Assembly (NCBI GenBank): GCA_020746835.1
Contig: JAGPNK010000007.1
Coordinates: 930,001-994,000 of the forward strand
Length of the DNA stretch: 64,000 nt
Source of the DNA: Stachybotrys elegans
Taxonomy: Eukaryota; Ascomycota; Sordariomycetes; Hypocreales; Stachybotryaceae
Direction: 5' to 3'
Shown here: positions 44,029 to 55,280 of the stretch, piece by piece
Position numbering within the stretch: position 1 is the stretch's first letter
Layout: the number at the start of each line of letters is the position of its first letter
Program-made: the position numbers and the translations under genes
Notes under the pieces: model-generated
Told to the model about the DNA's origin: nothing
Seen by the model: the letters and a program-made list of their open reading frames with translations, nothing else
The model's database searches: none

Positions 44029-46764
44029 CTATACTCCAAGGCTTTTGACACATGTCCAGAGTGCTACTGGCACGATCACATTATCATTACCTCCCGTCAG
44101 CACCGCCTCCGTCAGGCTTGCGATGGAGGCGCACACGGCTGCGTTCCGGGCACTCGTCGTGTGGCTCATTTGCTCGACGACAGGCCACCTTCCGAGGCGG
44201 ACCCAAGCGCTGGCCGCCATTAACCCGGCAAACACAGCCGCTGCAAACGCCACGCTTCCTTCTAGACTTTTGCCGCCACCCCAGAGCCACTTGCGATGGC
44301 CGAAACGCCGACCAATAAGTGAAGCCGCGGCATCGCCCAGGCCAACGCAGATAACACCCGACACCATGCTGACCTCTCTCGTCGGAACCTCCCATCCGGC
44401 CCAGTATCCTGATCCCGTACGTGGCAATGACGCGAGCGCCAGCCACAATGGGATGGCACACCCAATAAGCAGGAATATGTGCGAAATGACGACAGGTCCT
44501 CGGAAGTCTCTGCCGTCTACATACGGTGCGAGAAACGAAGCGATGGGTTTCGATAGAGGTGGTTGCTGGCTAGCCCGAAGCAGGTCGAGCAGCAGAAAGA
44601 GGCCTAGCACTACAGCCAAGGCGAAGGCGGCATATGCAGGATCGACAAACGTTCCTGGAAGAAACATGCCAACCATCATGAAATGAAACACTTTTCGCCT
44701 CGTATCAACCTCGACGAAATTCTTCAGCTGGAAAACGATCATGAGGCCGACAATCAGAATCGTAAACCAGTATCCCGTCAGGAAAAGTCGAGTATTGGCC
44801 TCGCCAAAGTCGTGAAGACGGACATGTTGAACCCACCCCATATGGCATACACCATCGCTTGTCGGCTCCGGTCGTGGCGGAAGGCATATCCAATTTTCCA
44901 AATTTGCCTGGATGACTTGGAGTCGGAACCACGATATGTGGCCGAAGGCATATCCCAGGCCCCAGCCCAGGGGTTCATGCCCGTTCAGGGCGAACTTCTG
45001 AATGTACAGCCGAATGCCGCCAAAGATGACGATGATGACGCATGCGTATACGTATCCAGCGTAAATCCATTTCCGAAACGCGGCCTGCTCTTGAGTCAAT
45101 CTCAGAAAAGGCCGTGCCGACTCGGATATGGCACGTTTTCTTCGGCCAGAGGGCGTATATGAAGGGTCCTTCCGTGGCGAAGCTGCTAGGTAAGGCAAGG
45201 TATGCCTTCGGACCACCGACTCAAATCTGTCCTTCCCTGCTATAGGTGAGGAGTGGTTGCTGTCTGGGTCGGGGGGTATTCCACGGTAGCGCCAAACGTC
45301 TGGACCCGTTGAAGTCCTTTCACGCCCAGTCCCGCCGATGCGTCTTCTCCTTCCGAAGATGGAGGGGTGTCGTAGATGTCATCGAAGCCCGGCCCCAGGA
45401 GTCCATGAGTGATCTTATGCCATGACACAATTTTAGCCAGCAAATTTCGAAAGTGGTGCGCTTGATAGGTCCGTGTCCTTGAGAATCGCCATTTTGGAAC
45501 TCTCGCCAGCGCAATGCCCCACGATATGACTGACCCGCACGAGATGAGTAGACCCAACCCTCCTCCCCACAACACAGCCTTAAGTATCTGAGCCTGCGGC
45601 GATGATGCGAGAAGCAGGACATTGATGAGGGCCACAGACAGAAGCTGAAGCTCTGCCAAGAGAAGGCTTGTGGTGGTAAGATGGTGTAGAACGAGACAAA
45701 GAGTGATATGCAAGGGGTAAAGTAAGACAAGGGTCTCCTCTGGCACGAAGGGCATATTGGAGGGTGTCAAAGCATTCGGTCTCGTGGACGTCCATACCAG
45801 TGGCAAGCTTGTCAAAAACCAGTGTGCGGCGTTGTATGGCGCATTGGCATCGGTAAATGGCACGGCCTGGTTGGGCAATGTGCATAGGCTGAGCACGATG
45901 TTGGGCAGAACCACCGCCGGGTTGTTTGGTGAGACCAAGAGTGCCACCAGCACTGTAATGGCCGGAGGGTAGATCAACGGCGCAGGGTCAAAGTGGGAGT
46001 CGAGTTTTAGTTGACTCAAGCTCCATTTCCCGACAGTACTTCGAGCCAGGATACGTATAGGATATAAAGCGAGTAGCGTGCCGTACACCATGCCGAGAAA
46101 GCGCATGTCTGCAGCTGGATTAGAATATGGGTATGAAGAGTGGCGGGACGCACGTACCTTGGGACCAGTGAATCATCGTCTGCGCCACCTGACTGTTGCG
46201 CAAGGCCATTGCACCGAGGACTGCGACGATGCCTGCCTCCACGAGTCGTCGTACCAACACCCTGTGTCTTCGCAAGAGGTCCAGGACAGATTGATGGGCC
46301 GGGTCATGCTGAGTGGAAGCAGACGCCCCTGGAGGCGGAACGCCATCCCGTTCGTATGGAAAAGCCGATTGCAGAGGTGTAGAGGTTCCGGACAGGGGCT
46401 CATTGCGACCTCGGAGACCTTTGTGCAGCTTTACCCTCGGAGCGGGCAGACCCTTGAGGAAATGTTCATCGTCGGCTTCAGTCCCGCTGTCGCTAGCATG
46501 GGAGGATTCCTTGGAGAAGGAGGAGAAGCTGATGTGCGGCGGCTGAGAGGCCTGGGATGGCGGCGAGGGCTGCGAGGAGTGTGGGAATTGTTGAAAAGCC
46601 CCGCGGGCCTCGGTGGCAGCTTCGTCGTCACGAAGGGCAAAGCGAGTGTGGAGCGACGGCAGGTCGAAGCTCGGATGGTGATAGGGATGTGGCGTCCGGT
46701 TCAGGAGCCGCAAGGCGTCTTCTTCGCCTGGATCGAGCCCATTCGACGACTCGGTGCTGGGCAT
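44029..46764 (-). CDS. SEC59: dolichol kinase (SEC59 family) with an apparent one-base frame break
   Basis: Exon 1 is 46158-46764; a 49-nt intron (GTACGT donor, CTGCAG acceptor) leads to exon 2 from 46108. Exon 1 has a disordered N-terminus and then RRLVEAGIVAVLGAMALR, and the splice gives WSQDMRFLGMVYGTLL. Multiple membrane helices follow. The 3' half, from 45239 to 44029, holds VDTRRKVFHFMMVGMFLP, YVDGRDFRGPVVISHIF, GVICVGLGDAAASLIGRRFG and GGGKSLEGSVAF, the CTP-binding signature of SEC59. The exon-2 frame stops at 45240, while the downstream frame is offset by one base. Both are bridged if the six-base G run at 45271-45276 had one more base. Total length would then be 895 aa. The kinase makes dolichyl phosphate for N-glycosylation in the ER. 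See findings. Confidence 0.85.
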
Positions 46765-49700
46765 GGCGTGTTCCTCGTGGGCGGGTGGTGAAGCATCGAA
46801 GGGCCTGAAAGCTGAAGGGCTCGGCGGTGGATGGATGGCTCGAAGTGCTTACGCGCGTGGGCTGTACTCTGTACCTAAAGGAAAAAGGTGGGTTGATTGC
46901 TGGGAGGGACAGGGTCCCGCAACGACAGCCGATGCCCTAGGATTGGCTGGTGGCAGTTCAACAAGCTGATTCGATGCTGTCTTGGGGTTTCTGGCAACGT
47001 AATGCAGGATGCGCATGGGGGAATTTTTGAGGACCAAGGGATGGATGGACAACCTGTCCAAAAGTCGGTTCACCTCCTGGGCTGCGGCTGGGTCGATAAT
47101 ATTAATAAGTGAGACGGACAAGCGGGCCACTGTCAAACCACACAGCACACGAATGCATTCGCGTTCTTGGCCCTGGACTGTCACATGAAAATGATGCAAG
47201 ACGAGAGCAGCAGATGGAGTCAATTGTTGGGGCGCTTCTCGAAGGTACCTCGAGGCCCACGTCACACGGCGCACGACCAAAGTACCCCCCATGCTTGCCC
47301 GACGGAAATGGCATCCACTACGAGAAAATGGGAGAAAATGGTCGGGAAGGGGCGCCTCGGCAGTACCTGGCAATTGAAGTCAGGAACTCAGAGCTACTTA
47401 CCTACATACCTAGGCAGGCACTGCCTCTGACCTAGTTAGCAGGTACCTAAATATCTGCTTCGAGATCTATCCATATGTAAATTAAAAGGTCCGATGCATG
47501 GGAGATGGCTTGAGCAAACACAGAACCCATCCTCCCCACAGCGCCTGTGCGAGCTTCATGACAAGGATCGCCTTCTGTTATAATAATGATGGCAACATGT
47601 GACATCACTATTTTCTCAAGGTGAAGAAACCAGCATAACGATGTCGTACAGTACTAGGTGGTAATGTCCAAATTTAGACGAGGTTTGGACGGGTAGAGAG
47701 TAAGGGCAAGTTTAATGGCATACAAGGGGTTAATTGCACTGCTATCTCTGTTTTACACAGAAAGATGGCCAAGGCCAAGTTGGGCAGCCATTGAAACCCT
47801 GATATTATTTCATTCCCTTGACCGTTGCAGAAGCTTTGTACATAGATGCAGACTTCAGTTCTTGATGGTTGGCGCACAGTAGCTTCCGAACCATTGGCTG
47901 CAGAAAGATCTGTATTCCAAGTTACAAATTATAGTTACAACCGTAACTCTTTTGGGCGCATTACTCTGGACGGCTTCTACTGTTTCTTATTTGTTAATTT
48001 AGTATTATCTCTATGGCCACAGAGTGCCCTTCTTGAAGCCTCCAATATCTATTTATGGAACATAGGATCAGGAGATTGCTATATTTCTAATTTTACCACA
48101 ACCCATATCTTACACTATAAATGATTACATTGCTCTATACACCTTGTCTTTACATTTCAGCCTAAGATAGAGGCGTTGGAAATTATGGCGAGACATTTCT
48201 TACGCGAACTTTTCTGCTGTTCATGTGGTTGCTGTTATTTCTGCCACTTGGGAAACACTGAACAGCTTAGCCGCTCCAAGGATTTGGACCTCTGGCGAGC
48301 TTGATGATCACATTTGCTGGCAAGGGACACGAGGATGGCTCGACCCCAAAGACGTAAATGGCTGACCCTGCATTGTTGTACCATAGATGGATGAAACCAG
48401 CACTCCGCGGTACACTGAATGCCATTTGTTGGCTGTGATGTGGGCGTGGACCTCTTCAGGGACTGCGACTCAGTATGTATTCTGTGGCCTCACCGACGGC
48501 GTTAACCAATGATGCAACGCGGCCAGTCTCGTCTGCTTCGGCTATTTCGACATCATTGGCTTTGGGTGACCGAACACATGGTTGGGTGAGTCTTTCCGTC
48601 TTCTTGGATACCACAGTTTCTAATGTATGTATAAGCGATCTTGTGGATGACGCCAATAACACCATGGTCCAAAAAAGCTCTGTTCATGTTGTCCAGGTCT
48701 GCTGACGGAGAGCACTGGTCCAACATGGCTAACTTGGTCGGAACACGGTGTCTACTATCAGTACAACTTCCATGGTACGTTCAAAATCTTGGCCGGAATG
48801 ATTCAAAGCGAATCGCCTCACCACCAACTGCCACCGCCCCGCCCCCGATGTTGGACGTTGGGCCCGGACATGCCCAATCCACTCAAGGGAAGCTAGGCGA
48901 GGTGCCAATTACGCTACTGATACGGTCATCAAGAAATGCGAATGGTGAACATGTGCTAGTACCTTGGCCTCGACTGCTTGGACGAACTATGGATCTACGA
49001 GCTGATGCCGAGAGAGCCGGTCCGTTTTGACGAGAACTGGGAGGATAACACGGCCCAGTTCCGCCACAACGCCGGGTGGGGAGCATCGAGATGAAGCTGG
49101 AGCTGCAGGTTTTTGAGGACTGGGCGTGGGACTTCGAGTTTGACGAGTGGATTCGCCATCTCGAGGTGCCGCCCGACGCCTGCAACTACGGGGGGAAAGC
49201 AACAAGCAGGACGCATTGTCAGGAGCAATTGCCTGCGGTAGAGGTGAATATCTACTAGGAAACACTTGAGTGCCCGAGTCTGTTGATATCATGGCCAGAA
49301 TGGAAAGATGCCGGCTAGGCTTGGACATTAAATGATCAAGTCGGGATAAGAATAGACACTGGTGGAGGTCCAAGAGGTGCCCAGAAACACCTACATATGC
49401 ACCATGTCAGACCCAAGGCATTCGATCAGGCTTTCGTATCGTAGAGGGTGTCCCCAGGAGACAGAAACCGCCAAGCCCAGCCTAGATCGGCATCGGTATC
49501 GATGACATGGCATGGCATGGCACGGCATGGCATCCCGGCACCCGGCAGGACGGAGACTGGGAACGGGGAGAGATGGTAGACCATACGATGTGTCCTTTCT
49601 TCCAATATTAAAGCGGCATAGCCTCTGCTGCTAGGTGCGGTTGCGCCGTGCAAAGGGGGAAACACGAGTGGCAGCAGCCACGCTTGACGAGTCAGCGAGG

Positions 49701-52099
49701 GTCGAGGCTTGCTCAGCCCTGCCGCGTCACCCTGTCTCGTGTTACGCAGCCGAATGGTTCGACGGTGCGTGCATGTGACTGACTTGACGGCGCGTCTGAG
49801 GCACATTGAGCCTTTGATGGTGATGAATCGTGACGAGGGCTAGGCCATCCATCCATCATCTCACGGAGCAGTTGGGCGTAGTGTCAAACCGTCGGTCGCT
49901 CCGGGTTATTATTGAGGGGAAAGGGAGGGTTGAACGACTTCAATCTCCCGCAGGAAGACAATCGCTCATAGCTCCGAGCGTGGCCTGGGAGTCGCTTATT
50001 CCATTGCCAGCAACTGGGAATAGCCTCATCCAAGATGGACAGCAAGCAACGCAACGGCAGCAAATGGACAAGGTCTGGCCTGCTCGCGCTAGCCTTGTTT
50101 CCTCAAACAGACCAGGGGCACGTAGCCGTAGGTTAGCCTTAAGCCACTTGGATCTTGTGCTCCGGCCTGCATGCTTTTCTCGTGCAATCCAAGGAAACGA
50201 ACCACGGTCGATTGTTGGTGCGCGAATAGGAAACCAGATGCCCCCCGCCGTCGCCAACAAGCAAGGAAACAAACTGCATTTTGTTGTCAGTCACATCGAT
50301 GCTTGCGACCGTCTCACCGCTGAATCTGCCTCTGTGGCTCTGTGCCTCGGAGGGCTTGACATCTCTGCTCAGCTCAGCTCAGCCCAGGTACTAGTAGAGC
50401 AAACTGGTACCACGAGCAGCAGCAAGCCGACGCCACGTCTCACAGTCCGATCATGCTAGCGGGTTAGACCGGTTAGTGGTGTGTTGACAGTGAGGAATAC
50501 GAGCAAGGACCTGAAGACCAAACAATGGCTCTGCCAATCCCCAGCTGAAACCCGCCCACTTGTCACTCTCGGATGCTGGCGGTGGCCCTCTCCACCCGGG
50601 AAACAGTGAGGAAACCTCCAAGGGCGTTTTCGTCCCGAGCAAATGGTGATGTCACCTGGTGCCATTTCCAACCCTGCCACACACCTTTTTAAATCTTGGC
50701 GATGCCGAGATGCTTTGCTGGGCCGATTGCGAAAACGAGAGGGAGGGTAATGATGAAGCAAAATAAAAATAAAAAGAGGCTGGAAACAAACCCGGACCAT
50801 GTGCTCGTAAGCCCTGTGGTTGGTGCTTGCTGGTGGTGCGAGAGAATCCCTGCCTGTCTGACCCGATACACAAGCAGTCCCATCAAGAGCACCTTGTTGG
50901 AGGCTCTGGTATCATCCCGTCACCTTGCGCGCATCCCCATCCCCAGCCCCCCGCCTGGGCCTCTCCGTCTTGCGATACCCTGTCAGCTTTGTCGGCGCAC
51001 CGCCGCACGCGCATCTCGCCCCCCCCCGGCCATGACCCTCTCTGGGTTGCTTTTTCTCGCCCTTTTGGGCTTGTGAAATGTCCTATCTCTCTCTATCTCT
51101 TGTCTGTGCAGACTGGCGCTGGCTGAAAAGAGGGTCAGGTCGAGACGGGTGGGTGGATGTCAGGTTCAGTTTTCACTTTTCCTTGCTGAGAGAACTCCGT
51201 CCATATATGTATGTACGTCGAGGGAGCTGCTAGATGGAATAAATATAGCTGCGTTGGGTGTCACCACCTCCACAACCGTGCTCTGAATCTTTTTCCTCCT
51301 GTCTCTCTCTGTGCCTGGGCTTACGTGGGAGGCACCGCTGCGCTGAGCTGAGCTGAACTGAACTGTAGATCAAGTCGGGTGCCAACTGAACCGAACCTAC
51401 CTGGCTGGTGACAGCTCCCGCCTTTATCTTTCTCATCACCATCTTCTTCCTCTTCCTTCTTCCTCCGCCGCCACCGCCTCCTCTTTTCCTTCTTGGCCTC
51501 TCCCATTTTCTGGAACCCTTCTCCATTGATCTTCTATCAGCCTCCATCCTGCTGCAGCTTGGGATCGACTGTGCCCTTTTTTCTTTTTTTCGCACCCGCC
51601 CTCTGCACATCCTCCATTGGCGCTGGAATTCAATACGCCAAGTATTGGCCACCCTCCACTGCTGAGTCGAGGATCAACGGACCTCCTCAGCCCTCCATAA
51701 ATGACAGAGAGCTCCGACCATCAATTTCCATCAAGACCCTGCTGTCCAAGCTTTCTTTGAGGTAGAGTGGCTCTGGGGTTTCTCGGGTTTTTCTTGGCGG
51801 ACTTTTTCTTCTTCTTCCCAAGCAACAAGATCGCCGGGTTTTAGTGGGCGTTTGGACCATCCACTTCCCCGGCTGCCGGCACCTGCCTCGTATTCGCCGT
51901 CGTTCGTATTTGCCTCGCGCTGCCTGCCTCACCCTCTTCTTATTAAGGGCAGAGGACCTCGTCAGCTTGCTTTTGTCATCATCGCCATCATCATTCCATT
52001 CGAGGCTGCACCGATCGGCTCGTCTGCACACGGCAGCATCCAGGAGCCTATCCCATTACACGTCCATTCACTACACCAAGATTACTATCGGCACACATC
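46765..52099. other. 5.3-kb gene-poor stretch
   Basis: Lies between the dolichol kinase 5' end and the mucin-like gene. It includes an AT-rich patch (about 47440-48240), a possible gene remnant (48936-49258), and CT-rich tracts (51420-51600) that probably form the leader of the downstream gene. A 209-codon plus-strand frame at 49830-50459 lacks coding character. A 15-bp inverted repeat is described in findings. Confidence 0.5.
48936..49258 (+). pseudogene. possible gene remnant
   Basis: Two adjacent frames look coding by codon use. One reads CLDELWIYELMPREPVRFDE then NTAQFRHNAGWG up to a stop at about 49091; the other, in a different frame, reads MKLELQVFEDWAWDFEFDEW then IRHLEVPPDACNYGG to 49258. 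The Trp/Asp/Glu-rich style and a GC-rich third position contrast with the surrounding sequence. No start, no full domain and no intron that would join them were found. I cannot name the family; it may be a decayed accessory gene. Confidence 0.3.
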
Positions 52100-53737
52100 A
52101 TGGATTACGCCAACGAGAAGCACCCTCAGCAGCTTGAGGCGGGGTTGCCGTTGCACAAGCAGCGCGAGGCTCGATGCCAATCCGAGACTCCCAACCGTCA
52201 GCCATCGACGTCGACATCTTCGCCTCTTCCTCGACTTATCCTGGCGATAGTCATGTGCTTCACCCTCAGCTTTGGCTTCGCTGTCATGGCGGGGTCCATG
52301 GTTACCTCGAGCTGGTCCTTTGGACAAGGGAATCTGATGCCATGTGACAGATCTGCTGCAGCTCGTCCTCGCCTCTCTTCCCCAGAGTTCCTTCGCAGGC
52401 TGCATCAGATTCAGCAGTTTCATGCCAAGGATCAGGAGCAGGACGAGGAGGAGCAGGTCGCAGTGATTGCCGTCGTCGAAACAATTGCCTCGGCTGCAAA
52501 TACTGTCGCTTTCTACAACAAGAGACAGGAAGACAACAGCAATGGCACCGTCAGCTCAACCACGGACGCCAGTGTTCCCGTCACGACCACCCAGACTACA
52601 GTCACCCAAGACACCACTACCATCGAAACCACCACCGTTCCGACTACGACTATCGTCACCACCACCACGACTACGTCCGTCGACGTCACCACCACGACTT
52701 CTTCCCTCTCCGAATCTACCACGGAGCAGTCCACCACACCCGTCTCGGAGCCCACTTCCGTCTCTACTGGTACGTCTACGTTGGAAGAAACTTCGTCTTC
52801 TCAAGATGATGCTTCCACTACTACTGCTACTGCTCCTTCTACTTCTACTTTTACTTCTGGTATGATCACGACCGAACCTGCCACGTCAACGCCACCTTCA
52901 TCTACAGAGAGTACGCAATCACCTGCCTCTGGTATGTCCACGACTGAAAACCACCCTCCACCATCTCTTTCTTCTTCAAGTGCCCAGGCCACTTCCACCC
53001 CGCCTCCCTCGGACTCTCCAACTTCATCCGTCCCAGGTACAATGATGACTTCCCCACGTCCATCCTCCCGATCCTCTTCCACAGTTCCTCGGGACACATC
53101 TGCCTCCCGATTGTCTTCTTCCATTTCCCCGTCCATGTCCATGTCCACGTCCTCGTCCTCGTCCTCGCCATCGTCATCGTCCTCGCCATCGTCATCCCTC
53201 CGGAGCTCGCTGCCTACCAGAACTCTCAGTAGGTCTTGATGCGAGACCTCAGCCTGATTTCTGTTGCCGTTGCGGCAATCTCTGCCGCCTTGTTGGATTG
53301 CCCATTTCCTGCGTCCCTTGTGTCTTACTTTGCGCTGCACTTTTCCTGAGGTCTCGGTCTCTTTGATTGCTATGTTTGCCGCTTATGATTAAATTCGTGA
53401 CTGATGTCTCTTGAATGCACACCTGCGACCATCCTTTCCCAATATCAGCTAACAATATTTGTTTATAGACGCGTCAGAGGTATCGTCAAGCACTCGACGA
53501 ACCGTCACCCACGGAGATGCAACAACTTCCAGCCCTGTTCCGACGACGATTACTAGCACTCTGTCCGATGGCGGTCTTGTTATTGTCACCACGACTTCGT
53601 GGGTAGCTGTCGTGCCCACTTCGCCATCCGAGGCAGACAACCCTGAGCTCCAGGACGCAGCTGTGCCGCGATTCCAGGGCAACATACTCGTCTACACCGC
53701 GCTCAGCGCCGTGGTTGGACTTGTGCTTGCCTTCTAA
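52100..53737 (+). CDS. mucin-like Ser/Thr-rich membrane protein
   Basis: Exons 52100-53228 and 53469-53737; the 240-nt intron has a GTAGGT donor, a GCTAAC branch and a TATAG acceptor. The product is 465 aa. Residues 46-70 form one hydrophobic helix (ILAIVMCFTLSFGFAVMAG) without a cleavable signal. The middle is about 280 residues of Thr/Ser/Pro with many TTT and SSS runs, probably O-glycosylated. The C-terminus ends in a hydrophobic tail (LVYTALSAVVGLVLAF) that resembles a GPI-attachment signal. Without splicing, translation stops at 53239, giving a shorter product. It is probably a cell-surface or wall protein; no catalytic domain is present. Confidence 0.72.
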
Positions 53738-54126
53738 GCTGTGCGTCATCGGCGGTGGAACCATCCAACATCTCGCGGTTGTACTGTATACATGGCATCC
53801 GCATGCAGCATGTCTTACGATTTACGATTTTCCTTTGTATTGTGCTTGAGCCACCCGCTCACACACCGACGGAATAGACTTTTGGGAAAGGATCGTCCCG
53901 TCCTGCATAGGGATAGAATACACGGAACGGCGTTAGATTAGCATAATGAACCTCGAGACAGGGCTTGGCACATTTCTCGTGTCCTCTTCACACGTCAACA
54001 TGAATATATAAAGAATGAACCACCCGATGCGACGAATCGCACCTGCTAATGATACAAATTCGAGGGTATATGTAAGCTATCCAACGCCGTGTCGTAATTG
54101 TAACATTCCATAGGGTACCACATAGC
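53738..54126. other. convergent intergenic region
   Basis: Lies between the mucin-like and FAM32A-like 3' ends. AT-rich; no feature was recognised. Confidence 0.5.
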
Positions 54127-54612
54127 TTAGCCGGGTCCAATCTTGGGCATGTCGTGGTGTTCGCTCAGCTTCGAGAGGTACGTATTGAACTTTTCGACTC
54201 GTTCCTTGTGCGTCATGAGCAGTTCAGGTCGGGCAGCGGAGGATTCGGCCATCTTGAGAAGCTAAATTTGGTTCCATGTCAGTAAGGATCGTTGCCAGGA
54301 TGTGCTTGGGCGCGGACTGCTTACCCTCTTCCTCTTGCGCTCCTCAAACTGCCTCTCCGACTCCGTCTTCTGGGGCGCTGGCGCATCGTCATCCCCTCTC
54401 TCATCCAACAACTCCTCGTCGTCACGGTTTCGCTTCTCGGCGGGGCTGCCGCTGCGCGCGCGGCCGCCGTCCTCCTCGCCGGCGGAGAGGTTCCTGGCCA
54501 GGTCGGACTTGTCTCGCTTCGCCTTGCTCTTCTTCTTCTTCTTTTCGATCTTGGCGCCCTTTAGCTTGAGGGCGCCACCGCCGCGGGCCGCCGAGTATTC
54601 GTCCGCTGGCAT
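54127..54612 (-). CDS. FAM32A-like protein (DUF1754)
   Basis: Exons 54325-54612 and 54127-54261; the 63-nt intron has a GTAAGC donor and an AATTTAG acceptor. The product is 140 aa. It begins [20 protein letters not shown], then a Lys-rich stretch ([15 protein letters not shown]), a variable acidic middle, QFEERKRKR and, in exon 2, [20 protein letters not shown] followed by [19 protein letters not shown] and [17 protein letters not shown] are the hallmarks of the FAM32A family, a small nuclear protein that associates with the spliceosome in animals. An in-frame ATG at 54741 would add 43 residues; the start at 54612 matches family length. Confidence 0.9.
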
Positions 54613-54927
54613 TCGGGGCGGCGAGGGGAGCGAGCCAAGAGAGCGGCTGTATTGTCTGATGGAGTGGGAGTCGTCGGTTGACGGCGGGGCGGGTTTTGGG
54701 TGGAAGAGGTGCTGTTCTTTATAGGTGCTCGGCTTAGCCACAGGTTATGGGTCTCTTGGAAGGGCCTGTGGCTGGGCCGGCCATAAGCATGTTTGTGGAG
54801 ACGACGAGGATGACCTACTTATTCCGAAGGAATGCTGCCTCGCAGGCTACAAGGAAGAATTTCTTGTGTACTGTGGCACTGGTCAGTATTCATAGTAACT
54901 GTTAGGGACTCTACAAAACATCAGCAA

Positions 54928-54999
54928 AGCAATTTGGCGCAGTGGAAGCGCGCCGGGCTCATAACCCGGAGGTCCTAGGATCGAAACCTAGAATTGCTA
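54928..54999 (+). tRNA. tRNA-Met(CAT), elongator, copy 1
   Basis: 72 nt, no intron. The acceptor AGCAATT pairs with AATTGCT; the anticodon stem is CCGGG/CCCGG with loop CTCATAA; the T arm is CTAGG/CCTAG with loop ATCGAAA. Discriminator is A. A T7 terminator follows at 55005-55011. Confidence 0.95.
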
Positions 55000-55157
55000 A
55001 CCTCTTTTTTTGCGAACCCAAGCCTTGGGTTCGTGTCCTGATTAATCATCACTCCCATCTGCGAACATGATTTTCTTTTCTTTTTTTGTAAAAATTGTTG
55101 CGCTTGGCAAAGACTTGATAGGGTAAATGGCGATCTGAAAAAGTCACGTGCCACAAA

Positions 55158-55280
55158 AGCAATTTGGCGCAGTGGAAGCGCGCCGGGCTGTAAGTTCTCC
55201 TACCAGACCCAGCGAAGTGACTCACTCTAACTATCAATAGCATAACCCGGAGGTCCTAGGATCGAAACCTAGAATTGCTA
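55158..55280 (+). tRNA. tRNA-Met(CAT), copy 2, interrupted by a 51-nt intron-like insertion
   Basis: The body is identical to copy 1 except that the loop is split: CCGGGCT, then 51 nt (55190-55240), then CATAACCCGG. The insertion starts GTAAGT, has CTCTAACTATC near its 3' end and ends CAATAG, that is, a donor, branch and acceptor of a fungal spliceosomal intron. The site is 33/34, not the usual 37/38 of nuclear tRNA introns. A T5 terminator lies at 55290-55294. An alternative reading as a Tyr(GTA) tRNA with an intron at 37/38 also leaves 72 nt, but then CATA before ACCCGG would be a coincidence and the body is Met-type. Confidence 0.85.
55190..55240 (+). other. 51-nt spliceosomal-intron-like insertion in the tRNA gene
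   Basis: GTAAGT at the start, CTAAC 6 nt before the terminal TAG, and length 51 nt, similar to the shortest introns of nearby protein genes (49-54 nt). No homology to the tRNA itself was seen. Confidence 0.75.

Noticed and set aside
44029..45216. Independent gene starting in the middle of dolichol kinase
   Set aside because: That start is GTG, and the upstream exons carry the rest of the same membrane protein.
47440..48240. AT-rich patch as a RIP-mutated transposon
   Set aside because: No repeat ends, no transposase-like frame and no second copy in the window; kept only as a note in the gene-poor stretch.
49830..50459. 209-codon plus-strand open frame
   Set aside because: Mixed composition, no motif, no codon bias; likely chance.
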